From the NCBI GenBank assembly GCA_021108075.1, contig JAIORP010000118.1:1-46329 (forward strand): a stretch of DNA of 46,329 bases, written 5' to 3'. This DNA comes from Candidatus Omnitrophota bacterium (GTDB lineage: Bacteria; Omnitrophota; Gorgyraeia; Zapsychrales; Zapsychraceae). A program made the position numbers and the translations under genes. The notes under the pieces were generated by a model. It was not told the origin of the DNA. It did no database searches and saw only the letters and a program-made list of their open reading frames with translations. Shown here piece by piece: positions 19,929-29,926 of this stretch (its first letter is position 1; every line of letters begins with the position of its first letter).

Positions 19929-20892
19929 CATTGATAAAAACACATTGTTGGAATTGTACCGCTCACTGTTGCTGATCCGACAGGTTGAGTTGAAAATAGA
20001 AGCCCTTTACCCTGAAGATGAGATGAAAACACCGGTTCATTTATCTCTCGGACAAGAAGCCGTCTCTGCAGGAATTTGTTCGCAATTGAAAAAAGAAGAT
20101 ACGATTTACAGTAATCACCGCAGTCACGGGCATTATCTGGCAAAAGGAGGCGACTTAAAAGCCATGATCGCTGAGCTTTACTGTAAAGAGACGGGTTGCT
20201 CGCGCGGCCGCGGCGGTTCAATGCATTTGATCGACACGTCGGTTGGCCATTTCGGGTCTTCCTCGATCGTTGGCGGTGGCATTCCGCATGCTGTCGGCGG
20301 AGCGTTTGCCTATAAAATGCAAAAGAAAGATTTGATCGCCGTTGCTTTTTTCGGGGATGCCGCCTGTGAGCAGGGGGTTTTCTTTGAAAGTATGAATTGG
20401 GCCGCGTTCAAAAAATTACCGGTTTTGTTCGTCTGTGAAAATAATCAATATGCTGTTTGCTCGCATATCTCCGCCCGGCAATATAGCAGTGATATCTATA
20501 AACGTTCCCGCGCGTTTGATATCCCCTCCCGGAAGATCAATGGCAATGATGTCGTGGAAGTTTACAATAAAACAAAAGAGATTCTTCAATATGTGCGCGG
20601 CGGCAACGGTCCCTATTTTCTGGAATGCAGTGTGCAACGCTGGCGCGGCCATGCGGGCCCCGGTGATCCGCTTAAAGACAAATATCGTCACCCCGCTGAT
20701 TTGAGCCGGGAAGAGGTTGATTCGTTGTTTAATTTTCAACATAAATTATTAGCGGAAAAAATCGTGACGCAGGCTGAATTGGATGATATCAAACAAAAGA
20801 TCGATGCCGATATTAAGGCCGCGTTTGAGTTTGGACAGAAAGAGCCTTTGCCAGATACCGCTGAATTGGAAAAATATTTATTCGCTGAATAG
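19921..20892 (+). CDS. thiamine-diphosphate-dependent dehydrogenase E1 component, alpha subunit
   Basis: [71 protein letters not shown] overlaps the end of the UXS-like CDS. Confidence 0.92.
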   Translation: MNNIDKNTLLELYRSLLLIRQVELKIEALYPEDEMKTPVHLSLGQEAVSAGICSQLKKEDTIYSNHRSHGHYLAKGGDLKAMIAELYCKETGCSRGRGGSMHLIDTSVGHFGSSSIVGGGIPHAVGGAFAYKMQKKDLIAVAFFGDAACEQGVFFESMNWAAFKKLPVLFVCENNQYAVCSHISARQYSSDIYKRSRAFDIPSRKINGNDVVEVYNKTKEILQYVRGGNGPYFLECSVQRWRGHAGPGDPLKDKYRHPADLSREEVDSLFNFQHKLLAEKIVTQAELDDIKQKIDADIKAAFEFGQKEPLPDTAELEKYLFAE

Positions 20893-20943
20893 CGGGCCGT
20901 TAAGAAAACTTTCAGTATGAATTTTGAGGCAGGAAGGTTTTTA

Positions 20944-21045
20944 TACCAAATCCATTAATGAATTGTTCTATTTTAATTCTGATATTTTTGCCTTAGCGTC
21001 GAGAAAAGTAGAATCGGTTTTCGTCATTATTTAATGGAGTTGGTA
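20944..21045 (+). repeat. MITE-like palindromic repeat, copy 5 (102 bp)
   Basis: TACCAAATCCATTAATGAATT...ATTTAATGGAGTTGGTA; flanks TTA / TGA (imperfect duplication). Confidence 0.9.
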
Positions 21046-21069
21046 TGATTAACATAAAAGGAAAAGATT

Positions 21070-22113
21070 ATGCCTTGGACGAAATTACAGATAGAAAAAG
21101 AAGAACCCATTTATGACGATCATGCGGATGAGGATGTCCGTAAACTAAGTTACGGAGAAGCCCTGCGCGAAGCGTTGGATCAAGCCTTAGAGAGGGATGA
21201 ACGCGTTTATGCCATGGGGCAAGGGGTGGACGATCCCGGCGGGATGTTTGGTTCGACGCTTGATTTGCATAAGAAATACGGCTCAGACCGTGTTTTTGAT
21301 ACGCCCTTATCTGAGGCGGCGATGATCGGAATGGCCATCGGTTCAGCCATGGCCGGTCTGCGGCCTGTCTCGATTCATAATCGACCGGACTTCTTGCTGG
21401 TGTGTATGGATCAAATTGTCAATCACGCGGCGAAATGGCATTTTATGTTCGGCGGGCAGGTGCCGATTCCTTTGGTGATCCGTTCCTGCATCGGCCGTGG
21501 CTGGGGGTCGGCGGCGCAACATTCGCAAGCTTTACACTCATTGTTTGTTCATATCCCGGGTTTGAAGGTTGTCATGCCCAGTACCGCATATGATGCCAAG
21601 GGGTTGTTGATCGCGAGTATCGCGGACAACAATCCGGTCATTTTTATGGAGCATCGCTGGAGTTATCGCCATAAAGGCCATGTGCCCGAGGAGGTTTATT
21701 CGATCCCCTTTGGAAAAGGGGTTATCCGGCGCAAGGGTGAGCATATCACCGTCGTCGCTGTTTCGCATATGGTGATTGAATGTTTACGGGCTGCCGAAGA
21801 ATTAGCCGGAGAGGGTATTTCACTTGAGATCATTGACCCGCGATCATTAAAACCGTTGGATGAAGATATTATTTTGCAATCGATCAAGAAGACAGGACGA
21901 TTATTAGTAGCTGATTTAAGTTGGAAAACAGGTGGTTTCAGTGCTGAAGTGCTGGCGATGGCAGCAGAAAAAGGTTTTTCCTATTTAAAGAAACCGCCTG
22001 TACGTATTGCCCTGCCAGATATACCAACACCAAGCAGCTTTGTCTTGGAACAAGCGTTTTATCCGGGAGTCTCTGATATCGTTCAATCTGTTAAGAACAT
22101 GATGGATACCTGA
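21070..22113 (+). CDS. thiamine-diphosphate-dependent dehydrogenase E1 component, beta subunit
   Basis: LSYGEALREALDQALERDERVYAMGQGVDDPGGMFG, FDTPLSEAAMIGMAIGSAMAG, IDPRSLKPLD. Confidence 0.92.
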   Translation: MPWTKLQIEKEEPIYDDHADEDVRKLSYGEALREALDQALERDERVYAMGQGVDDPGGMFGSTLDLHKKYGSDRVFDTPLSEAAMIGMAIGSAMAGLRPVSIHNRPDFLLVCMDQIVNHAAKWHFMFGGQVPIPLVIRSCIGRGWGSAAQHSQALHSLFVHIPGLKVVMPSTAYDAKGLLIASIADNNPVIFMEHRWSYRHKGHVPEEVYSIPFGKGVIRRKGEHITVVAVSHMVIECLRAAEELAGEGISLEIIDPRSLKPLDEDIILQSIKKTGRLLVADLSWKTGGFSAEVLAMAAEKGFSYLKKPPVRIALPDIPTPSSFVLEQAFYPGVSDIVQSVKNMMDT

Positions 22114-22172
22114 TGTGTTCTTGTTGAGGGTTTGATGTCGCATATGATGAAAGGAATAATCGCTATCGCTTT

Positions 22173-23126
22173 ATGTCCATGCTGAATAATACATTATCTA
22201 TTTTTATAGTTGGCCACAACGATATCCTTGAAAAAGGCCTGTATCAGTTTTTTCAGCGTTCGGGGTATCGTTCTGTTTTTTCGAGTTCAGATATGGGTAT
22301 GGATACGAGTATCCAGCCGGTTGTTTATGAGTTTTTTGCCAGACACAAACCGGACATTGTGATTTTAGGGTCAACCCGGTCCGGGGGGATACAGGCCAAT
22401 CGAGAATATCCCGCAGACTTTATTTATCACAACACGGCCACGCAGATGAATGTTGTTTATGCCTCCTGGAAGTTTGGTGTGAAGAAATTGTTGTTTTTGG
22501 GGAGTTCGTGTGTGTACCCGAAGGACTGCCCGCAGCCTATCAGACCGGAATATCTTTTGTCCGGGCCCATGGAAAAAACGAGCGAGCCTTATTCGATCGC
22601 GAAACTGAACGGGATCAAACTTTGCCAGTCCTTTCGGGCGCAGTATGGCTTGAACGCGATTGTGGCGGTCCCGGCGACGGTCTATGGTCCGATGGTCGAT
22701 GTTGATCCAGCCAGAGCCCATGTTTTAGGGGCGTTAATGGTCAGGTTTCATCAAGCTGTGCGCGAACATGACCGTCACGTCGTGATTTGGGGGTCCGGTC
22801 GGCCCAGACGGGAATTTATTTATATTGATGATTTTGTGGAGGCCTGTGTCTGTTTGTTAATGCGTTATAACGGTGAGGATATCATCCATATCGGTTCAGG
22901 TGAGGATTGCACGATCAAGGAGTTGGCTGAGTTGATAGCGACGAGTTTGGAATATAAAGGCCAGATGATATTTGATAAGACGAAACCTGATGGCAGCATG
23001 CAGAAATTATTGGATAGCGCCCCTTTGCAAAATTTAGGGTGGAAACCGGAGGTTGGTTTGCTCGAGGGGATTGAAAGGATGTTGTCCTGGTACCGAAGTC
23101 ATTTGGAAGAGAAGAAATCATGTTGA
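22173..23126 (+). CDS. NAD-dependent epimerase/reductase, GDP-L-fucose synthase (Fcl)-like
   Basis: LFLGSSCVYPKDCPQPIRPEYLLSGPMEKTSEPYSIAKLNGIKLC and WGSGRPRREFIYIDD are Fcl-like motifs. Confidence 0.85.
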   Translation: MSMLNNTLSIFIVGHNDILEKGLYQFFQRSGYRSVFSSSDMGMDTSIQPVVYEFFARHKPDIVILGSTRSGGIQANREYPADFIYHNTATQMNVVYASWKFGVKKLLFLGSSCVYPKDCPQPIRPEYLLSGPMEKTSEPYSIAKLNGIKLCQSFRAQYGLNAIVAVPATVYGPMVDVDPARAHVLGALMVRFHQAVREHDRHVVIWGSGRPRREFIYIDDFVEACVCLLMRYNGEDIIHIGSGEDCTIKELAELIATSLEYKGQMIFDKTKPDGSMQKLLDSAPLQNLGWKPEVGLLEGIERMLSWYRSHLEEKKSC

Positions 23127-23164
23127 TGATCGATCGTCAACAATAAAGAGGGATCATTCATTAG

Positions 23165-23266
23165 TACCAAATCCATTAATTAATTGTTCTATTTTAATGC
23201 TGATATTCTTGCCGTAGCGTTAAGAAAAGCAGAATGGGGTTTGGCAATTATTTAACGTGATTGGTA
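23165..23266 (+). repeat. MITE-like palindromic repeat, copy 6 (102 bp)
   Basis: TACCAAATCCATTAATTAATTGTTC...GTGATTGGTA; flanks TAG / TAA (imperfect duplication). Confidence 0.9.
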
Positions 23267-23283
23267 TAACAAGGAGTTTAGCG

Positions 23284-24216
23284 ATGAAAATATTAGTGAC
23301 AGGCGGGGCGGGATATTTGGGTTCGATCATGGTGCCCCGGCTTTTAAACGCGAATCATGATGTAACCGTCCTGGATAATTTTATGTACAATCAAACGTCT
23401 TTGTTGGATTGCTGTTATTCTGAAAAATTAACGGTCGTGCGCGGGGATACCCGTGACAGGTCGTTGGTTGGTGAATTGATCAAAGATAAAGACGCGATTT
23501 TTCCACTGGCGTGTTTGACCGGAGCGCCTTTGTGTCAGAAGGAACCTGAGGCTGCGAAAATGATTTTGTTTGATGCGGTTAAGCTGATCGCTGATTTGAG
23601 CTCAAAGGACCAGATGATTGTCTTCCCGACGACAAACAGCGGATACGGGATCGGACAGGAAGACCGGCTCTGCACGGAAGAGACGCCGTTAAACCCGATT
23701 TCTTTATACGGCCGCTTGAAGTGCGATGCCGAGAAAGCTGTTTTAGACTCCGGCCATGGGATCACCCTGCGGCTGGCGACAGCGTTTGGAGTTAGCCCGC
23801 GCATGCGCCTGGATTTGTTGGTCAATGATTTCACGTATCGCGCGGTTTACGACCGTTTTATCGTTTTGTTTGAAGCCCATTTCAAACGGAATTTTATTCA
23901 TGTCCGTGATGTTGCCCGGGTTTTTATGCATGCCATCAATAATTTTGAGACCATGAAGAACGAACCTTATAATGTCGGCCTGAGTGACGCGAACCTTAAT
24001 AAGATGGAATTATGTGAAGAGATTAAAAGACATGTGGATGATTTTTATTTTATTGAAGCGGCCATCGGAGAAGATCCTGACAAGCGCGATTATATCGTTA
24101 GCAATGAAAAATTAGAAAGCACAGGCTTCATTCCGGAGGTGTCATTGCCAAGGGGGATAGCGGAGCTGGTTAAAGCCTATAAGATTGTTAAGCGAAATCA
24201 ATATGCCAATATTTGA
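23284..24216 (+). CDS. SDR-family NAD-dependent epimerase/dehydratase
   Basis: MKILVTGGAGYLGSIMVPRLL; YGRLK catalytic YxxxK; the track start 23257 lies inside repeat copy 6, so ATG 23284 is preferred. Confidence 0.88.
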   Translation: MKILVTGGAGYLGSIMVPRLLNANHDVTVLDNFMYNQTSLLDCCYSEKLTVVRGDTRDRSLVGELIKDKDAIFPLACLTGAPLCQKEPEAAKMILFDAVKLIADLSSKDQMIVFPTTNSGYGIGQEDRLCTEETPLNPISLYGRLKCDAEKAVLDSGHGITLRLATAFGVSPRMRLDLLVNDFTYRAVYDRFIVLFEAHFKRNFIHVRDVARVFMHAINNFETMKNEPYNVGLSDANLNKMELCEEIKRHVDDFYFIEAAIGEDPDKRDYIVSNEKLESTGFIPEVSLPRGIAELVKAYKIVKRNQYANI

Positions 24217-24269
24217 TCATCGGATCGTGCCGCGTGAATGATCGTTTTCAACGTGGATGGAGGTGCCTT

Positions 24270-25787
24270 GTGCCAAAGACAGATATTGTCCTGGTTAAAA
24301 CAAATAATCAAAAAAAAGTGTTTCAGGTCCTGAGCAAAGATTTTTCAGGTAAGGAACCCCCGCTCTGGTTGATTTTAATCGCGGCCTATTTGCGTGGTAA
24401 GGGGTTCTCCGTCGCTGTCTTGGACGCTGAGGCCGAAAACCTTGATCCTCATGAAACGTTGGACAGGATCAAGGCTGTTGACCCATTGTTGATTTCGATT
24501 ATCGTCTCCGGAACAAATCCATCCGCTTCGACCATTAACATGCCGGGCGCGCGGTTATTATTAAATGAATTAAAACAATCCATGCCGCAAACGGCGTCAG
24601 TCCTGGCAGGGCTGCATCCTTCGGCTTTACCCCGACAAACCCTGGAAGAAGAACCGGTTGACTTTGTCGTTCAGGGAGAGGGGTTCAGCACGCATGCCGA
24701 ACTGCTTCAGGCCTTGAAGTCCGGGCAAACCAAAAGCGATACGTTAGAGATCAAAGGACTGTGGTACCACAAAGACGGGCAGGTTGTTTCTAACCCGCGC
24801 GCAGAAAACATCCACGATTTAGGACAACTGCCGATGCCGGCCTGGGACTTATTGCCCATGGAAAAGTACCGGGCGCATAACTGGCATTGCTTTGATCATA
24901 TTCACGCACGCAATCCTTATGCGGTCTTATATACAAGCCTGGGCTGTCCGTTCCGTTGCAGTTTTTGCTGTATCAACGCGATCTTCGGTCAACCGGGGAT
25001 CCGTTACCGTCCTCCGGAAAAAGTCATCGAGGAAATAGATTTTCTCGTCGATAAATACAATATAAAGAACATTAAGGTGTTGGATGAAATGTTTATCATG
25101 AAGTGGCCGCATGTTGAGGCCATCTGCGATTTGATCATTGAACGGGGTTATGACTTGAACTTTTGGGCCTATGGCCGGGTGGATACGGTCAAACCGTATA
25201 TGTTGGAAAAGTTAAAACGCGCCGGGTTTAATTGGATTGCGTATGGTTTTGAGTCCGGTTCAAAGCGTGTGCGTGATGGTGTGACCAAGGGACGTTTTGA
25301 AACAGAGCAGATGAAAGAGATCGTTAAAATGACGCATGCCGCAGGCATTCAGATTGTCGCCAATTTTATTTTTGGATTGCCGGATGATGACATGGCGTCG
25401 ATGCGTGAGACATTGGATTTAGCCGGAGAGTTGAACTGTGCTTACGCGAATTTATATTGCGCGATGGCTTATCCCGGTTCACAGTTGTATCAGGAGGCCA
25501 TTGATCAAAAGATCCGATTACCAAAGAGTTGGAGCGCCTATTCTCAATTCAGTGTTGACTGTCTGCCTTTACCGACGAAACATCTGTCGAGCGGGCAGGT
25601 TCTGAAGTTCCGTGACCAGGCTTTCGGCGAGTATCATACCAGCCCGGCCTATCTGGACATGATCAAAGAAAAATTCGGTGAAGCGACGTTGCAGAACATT
25701 AAAGATATGTGTGCGATGACATTGCAACGGAACAATTATGATCATGTGGATGGAAAACGTTTTCATTGTTCTGTGGACGACGGTTAG
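24270..25787 (+). CDS. cobalamin-binding-domain radical SAM protein
   Basis: N-terminal B12-binding-like domain and CPFRCSFC (CxxxCxxC); GTG start at 24270 proposed (track start 24213). Confidence 0.88.
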   Translation: MPKTDIVLVKTNNQKKVFQVLSKDFSGKEPPLWLILIAAYLRGKGFSVAVLDAEAENLDPHETLDRIKAVDPLLISIIVSGTNPSASTINMPGARLLLNELKQSMPQTASVLAGLHPSALPRQTLEEEPVDFVVQGEGFSTHAELLQALKSGQTKSDTLEIKGLWYHKDGQVVSNPRAENIHDLGQLPMPAWDLLPMEKYRAHNWHCFDHIHARNPYAVLYTSLGCPFRCSFCCINAIFGQPGIRYRPPEKVIEEIDFLVDKYNIKNIKVLDEMFIMKWPHVEAICDLIIERGYDLNFWAYGRVDTVKPYMLEKLKRAGFNWIAYGFESGSKRVRDGVTKGRFETEQMKEIVKMTHAAGIQIVANFIFGLPDDDMASMRETLDLAGELNCAYANLYCAMAYPGSQLYQEAIDQKIRLPKSWSAYSQFSVDCLPLPTKHLSSGQVLKFRDQAFGEYHTSPAYLDMIKEKFGEATLQNIKDMCAMTLQRNNYDHVDGKRFHCSVDDG

Positions 25788-25820
25788 GGATATATTCTAA
25801 TTGAAAGGGAGTCTTATCTG

Positions 25821-26528
25821 ATGACTGCTCCAGACTTAAATTGCGATTTCATTGTTTTGTGCGGGGGATTAGGTAAACGGTTGCGAGCGCTTGTGACAGA
25901 TAATAATAAGACAATGGCCATGCTGAATAACCGCCCCTTTTTAGATTTAATCCTGGCGCATATAAAAACGCAAGGGGGGGGGCGTGTCATTTTGTGCACG
26001 GGCTATAAAGCGGATAAGGTCGAAGAGTATTACCGCCGGAACAGTCAAGGGCTTACGATTGAATTCTCACGCGAAGAGGAACCCCTGGGAACGGGTGGGG
26101 CGATCAAACAGGCTGTTTCGTCGGTTCAAACCGACACGTTCTTTGCCCTGAACGGAGATTCTCATTGTCCGCTGGATTACGCCTCTATGCTGGAGGATTA
26201 TCGCGCCAAGAACGCGCGGGCTTTAATTGCTGTTTCAAAGATCGACGACAATAAAGATTATGGTGGCGTGGCTTTGGATGACCGTCAACGTATCCTTAGC
26301 TTTGAGGAGAAGAGTGAACAGGGACCGGCGCAATATGTTAATGCCGGAGTGTACTGCCTCAACCGTCGAATTTTTGATGTCATGTCCATGCCGGAGCGTT
26401 TCTCCATTGAGTATGATTTTTTTCCGCGGTTGCTTAATCAGGGTTTTTATGGTTACGTCCACGGTCAATCTTTTTGGGATATCGGTACACCTGAACGATA
26501 TCAAAAAGCCCTGGATGAGTTAACATAA
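25821..26528 (+). CDS. sugar-phosphate nucleotidyltransferase (HddC/GDP-mannose pyrophosphorylase-like)
   Basis: VLCGGLGKRLRALVTDNNKTMAMLNNRPFLD, GTGGAIKQA, NGDSHCPLD. Confidence 0.85.
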   Translation: MTAPDLNCDFIVLCGGLGKRLRALVTDNNKTMAMLNNRPFLDLILAHIKTQGGGRVILCTGYKADKVEEYYRRNSQGLTIEFSREEEPLGTGGAIKQAVSSVQTDTFFALNGDSHCPLDYASMLEDYRAKNARALIAVSKIDDNKDYGGVALDDRQRILSFEEKSEQGPAQYVNAGVYCLNRRIFDVMSMPERFSIEYDFFPRLLNQGFYGYVHGQSFWDIGTPERYQKALDELT

Positions 26529-26561
26529 ATATTCGACACCGTTAATAATAGGATTTCACGC

Positions 26562-27308
26562 ATGATTATTGATAAAAGTATCTCTGTGGTTATTCCTGCC
26601 TATAATGAAGAATCCAACATCGCGGCGACATTAAAACAAGTGAATAAATTTCTCGTCCGCCATTTTCGGCAGTATGAAATCATTGTCGTTGAGGATGGAA
26701 GCGAGGACAATACATACAAGGAAGTGCTGCAGTTTATCGATGAGTCGGTCGATAACGTTAACCTGCGTTTGATGAAGAGTAATTTTAATAAGGGCAAGGG
26801 GCATAGCGTTCAGCGCGGCATGCTGGCCGCTGTTAATGAATGGGTCCTGTTCTCTGACGCGGATTTATCAACGCCGATCGAAGATGTCCTGAAATTTTTA
26901 CCTTATTTTGAAAAAGGTTGTGACGTTGTTGTCGGGTCAAGGGCTTTGGCCGGGTCCGATATCGTCAAAAGCCAGGGGTTTTTGAGACGGAAGATGGGGC
27001 GTGTCTTTAATTTTTGCGTTAAAGCAATGCTGTTCCAGGGTATCAACGACACACAATGCGGGTTTAAATGTTTCCGGAAAGAGGTTGTCCGTCCGTTGTT
27101 TAAGAATCAACGTTTAGAAGGTTTTTGTTTTGACGCTGAAATTTTATTTCTCGCCAAGAAATGGGGGTACCGCGTCGCGGAAGTGCCTGTCAGGTGGACC
27201 AACCATGAAAATTCGCATGTCTCTGTCGTCAAAGACTCGGTCGATATGTTCCGGCATTTATTTACGATAAGAATTAATGACCATCGGGGGTATTATGCCG
27301 AGAAATAA
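26562..27308 (+). CDS. GT2 glycosyltransferase, dolichyl-phosphate glucosyltransferase-like
   Basis: SVVIPAYNEESNIAATL, VVEDGSEDNT, LFSDADLSTPIED. Confidence 0.9.
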   Translation: MIIDKSISVVIPAYNEESNIAATLKQVNKFLVRHFRQYEIIVVEDGSEDNTYKEVLQFIDESVDNVNLRLMKSNFNKGKGHSVQRGMLAAVNEWVLFSDADLSTPIEDVLKFLPYFEKGCDVVVGSRALAGSDIVKSQGFLRRKMGRVFNFCVKAMLFQGINDTQCGFKCFRKEVVRPLFKNQRLEGFCFDAEILFLAKKWGYRVAEVPVRWTNHENSHVSVVKDSVDMFRHLFTIRINDHRGYYAEK

Positions 27309-28554
27309 TTCTTCTCAGGACTCCCTGCCGCAATCCGTTCCGGGAAAAAAATTATCAAAGTGGCTATGGGTTGTCTGGGCCCTGATTCTTTGCGCGTTCA
27401 TCGGCAACGCTGTGCGATATTCCGGCCGCGCGCCCAAGCGGCATTATTCGGATTTCCGTGTTTACTACGCGACGGGAGAACGCTTCTTACAGAAAGAGAA
27501 TATCTACAGCCGTCCAGACATGTCCATAACCCCGTTCAAGTATTCTCCGACCTTCGCCATGCTGTTCGCCCCGCTCAGCCGCCTGTCCAAACATCACGCG
27601 GCTTTGGTTTTTTTTAGTGTTAATTTTTTGTCCGTGGTCGTGATATGCTATCTCTCGAAAAAAATTATCGGTCCGGACGCGTTGCCGTTCGCGAAACGTG
27701 TCGGCCTGTTTTTTTTGTCGATTCTGTTCTCATCCCGTTTTATTTTACTGGTCTGGGACGCGGGGCAAGTCAACCTGATTATGTTGCTCCTGACGCTGTT
27801 GAGCCTGTATCTCTTAAGCCGCAAGCAAGAGATGTTAAGCGCCACCGCGTTGGGGCTGGGGGTGTTAATCAAATACATGCCGGCTGTTTTTGTGCCGTAT
27901 TTTTTTATCCGGAAAAAATGGAAATGGACGCTTTACGTCGGATTGGCCGTCCTGGCTTTGCTGTTGTCACCGGGATTCGTGGTCGGATTCGAACAGGGAA
28001 TCGGTTATTTACAAAAGTGGCTGCCGTATATCACCGAGACATCTTTGGACAAGAGTTCCTGGTATGATTATAAAAATCAGTCCATATTCTCGATGGGATT
28101 GCGCTTCTTAACACAGAACTCCCCTTACAGCCATTCGTTTCTGGCTTTGTCACATGGACAGGCCATGTTTGTCAGTATCCTTTTCGCGCTGGGTCTTTAT
28201 GTGTTGATCCTATGGCCTGTTACAGGTAAAAAATATTCGCAGGCCATTGATTACAGTTTGCTGTTGTTGTGCATGGCGTTGTTTAATCCCAACGCGTGGA
28301 TGCTGAATTTTGTGCCGTTTATTTTTGTTTATATATTTTTGTGGCAATACCTTTTTGAAAATCAATTTAAAGATAAGGTAACACTTATTTTTATTGTTGT
28401 ATCCTTCATGATGACCAGTTGGTTAAGTGAAACTGTTGTCAGCGAGCAATTGGAAAGTTTGGCGGAAGAATTATCCTGTGTGACGCTCGGGACCCTGGTT
28501 TTAGTTGCCGCGTTATTGCGGTTAAAGTATTCCCGGACATTAGCGCTGAAATAA
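27295..28554 (+). CDS. polytopic membrane protein, GT87/DUF2029-like mannosyltransferase
   Basis: FRVYYATGERFLQKENIYSRPD...TPFKYSPTFAMLFAPLS plus about 10 TM segments. Confidence 0.78.
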   Translation: MPRNNSSQDSLPQSVPGKKLSKWLWVVWALILCAFIGNAVRYSGRAPKRHYSDFRVYYATGERFLQKENIYSRPDMSITPFKYSPTFAMLFAPLSRLSKHHAALVFFSVNFLSVVVICYLSKKIIGPDALPFAKRVGLFFLSILFSSRFILLVWDAGQVNLIMLLLTLLSLYLLSRKQEMLSATALGLGVLIKYMPAVFVPYFFIRKKWKWTLYVGLAVLALLLSPGFVVGFEQGIGYLQKWLPYITETSLDKSSWYDYKNQSIFSMGLRFLTQNSPYSHSFLALSHGQAMFVSILFALGLYVLILWPVTGKKYSQAIDYSLLLLCMALFNPNAWMLNFVPFIFVYIFLWQYLFENQFKDKVTLIFIVVSFMMTSWLSETVVSEQLESLAEELSCVTLGTLVLVAALLRLKYSRTLALK

Positions 28555-28573
28555 CAGGGAAGGTTTTTGTTTG

Positions 28574-29743
28574 ATGCCGGATAAAAAAGAAGCGGCCTAT
28601 ATCGCGAAATCGAAATTTAAAGTTCCGTTTGGAACCGTGTCATTAACAGCTGAAGCCAGGCGATTGATCGACGAGGCCTGGGCGTCTAATTGGGTCACGC
28701 AGGGTAAATATGTCGCGCAGTTTGAACGGGCCTTTGCCAGGAGATTCGATTCCAGGCACGCGGTTGCCGTCAGCAGCGGAACAGACGCCGTCGCGGTGGC
28801 CTGTGCTGTCTTATATGATTTCGGGGCTCAGCGTGGAGATGAAATCATTGTTCCGGCCCTAACATTTATCGCTTCGGGTAATGCTGTCCTGCAGGCCGGT
28901 TTCAAACCTGTTTTTGTTGATGTTGACCGGACGACATTGAATATCGACCCCCGGCAGATTGAGAAAGTGATCACGGCCCGGACACGCGCGATCCTTCCGG
29001 TTCATTTGATGGGCAAGCCGGCGCCGATGGATGCGGTCTGTTGTCTGGCCCAAAAACACGGACTGTTTGTCATTGAAGATGCGGCTGAGGCCCATGGCGC
29101 GCGGTATCATGATCAGGCCGTCGGCACGATTGGTGATGTGGGCGCGTTCAGCCTGTACGCCGCTCATATCCTGACAAGCATTGAAGGCGGGATGGTTTTA
29201 ACCCAGCAAGCCAGGATGGCGGAGGCCCTGGTCTCATTGCGCAATCATGGGATGACAGGAAAGTTTGAGGCCGGCCGGATCGGATTTTCCGCTAAGATGC
29301 ATGAGTTGGAGGCCGCCGTTGGTCTGGGGAACATGGCGATCTTTTCACGTATCCTTGAAAAACGCCGTCAGAACTTATTGTATCTGATCGATTGTTTTCA
29401 GGCGTTTGCCCCGTTCTTTATCACGATGGAAGAAGGCCCTGATGAAAGAATCGGGCCGCACGCGTTTCCCATTATTTTAAAAGAGGGATTGCCCTTTGGG
29501 AAAGATGAGTTTGTGGGGCAGCTTGAATCATCCGGTATTGATACGCGCAATTTGTTTTATTCCATTCCGACCCAATGCCCGGGTTATCAGTTTTTAGGAT
29601 ATCAATTGGGAGACTTTCCTGAAGCGGAGTATTGTTCAGCGCATGGAACGCATATCGGGATTCACCAGGGCCTTGAACGCGAACAGCTGGATTATGTCGT
29701 CGACACAATCCAGAAATTTTTGAAAGACAGGGGCTGCCTTTGA
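28574..29743 (+). CDS. DegT/DnrJ/EryC1/StrS-fold PLP enzyme with His at the usual Lys position (3-dehydratase-like)
   Basis: VSSGTDAVAVAC, EDAAEAHGA, GDVGAFSLYAAHILTSIEGGMVLT: His where aminotransferases have Lys. Confidence 0.85.
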   Translation: MPDKKEAAYIAKSKFKVPFGTVSLTAEARRLIDEAWASNWVTQGKYVAQFERAFARRFDSRHAVAVSSGTDAVAVACAVLYDFGAQRGDEIIVPALTFIASGNAVLQAGFKPVFVDVDRTTLNIDPRQIEKVITARTRAILPVHLMGKPAPMDAVCCLAQKHGLFVIEDAAEAHGARYHDQAVGTIGDVGAFSLYAAHILTSIEGGMVLTQQARMAEALVSLRNHGMTGKFEAGRIGFSAKMHELEAAVGLGNMAIFSRILEKRRQNLLYLIDCFQAFAPFFITMEEGPDERIGPHAFPIILKEGLPFGKDEFVGQLESSGIDTRNLFYSIPTQCPGYQFLGYQLGDFPEAEYCSAHGTHIGIHQGLEREQLDYVVDTIQKFLKDRGCL

Positions 29744-29770
29744 ACGGATTTGTCGCTGCCCCATGAGTAA

Positions 29771-29850
29771 TACCAAATCCATTAATTAATTGTTCTATTT
29801 CAATTCTGAAAAGCAGAATTGGTTCTGGTAATTATTTAATGGAATTGGTA
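29771..29850 (+). repeat. MITE-like palindromic repeat, copy 7 (80 bp)
   Basis: TACCAAATCC...GGAATTGGTA; TAA at 29768-29770 and 29851-29853. Confidence 0.94.
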
Positions 29851-29926
29851 TAAATGCCCGCGCGGGGTATGTCCGCCGGACACGTTTTCATAATGACTGT
29901 CAGACCAAGATTGTTGGCGCAAAGAT

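Noticed and set aside
20944-21045. All MITE copies having exact target duplications
   Set aside because: Copies 5 (TTA/TGA), 6 (TAG/TAA) and 9 (TAT/TTA) do not match exactly; stated as imperfect rather than forced.
23257-23283. Upstream start of the SDR gene (MIGITRSLAMK)
   Set aside because: It begins inside MITE copy 6; ATG 23284 gives a standard MKILVTGGAGYLGS Rossmann start.
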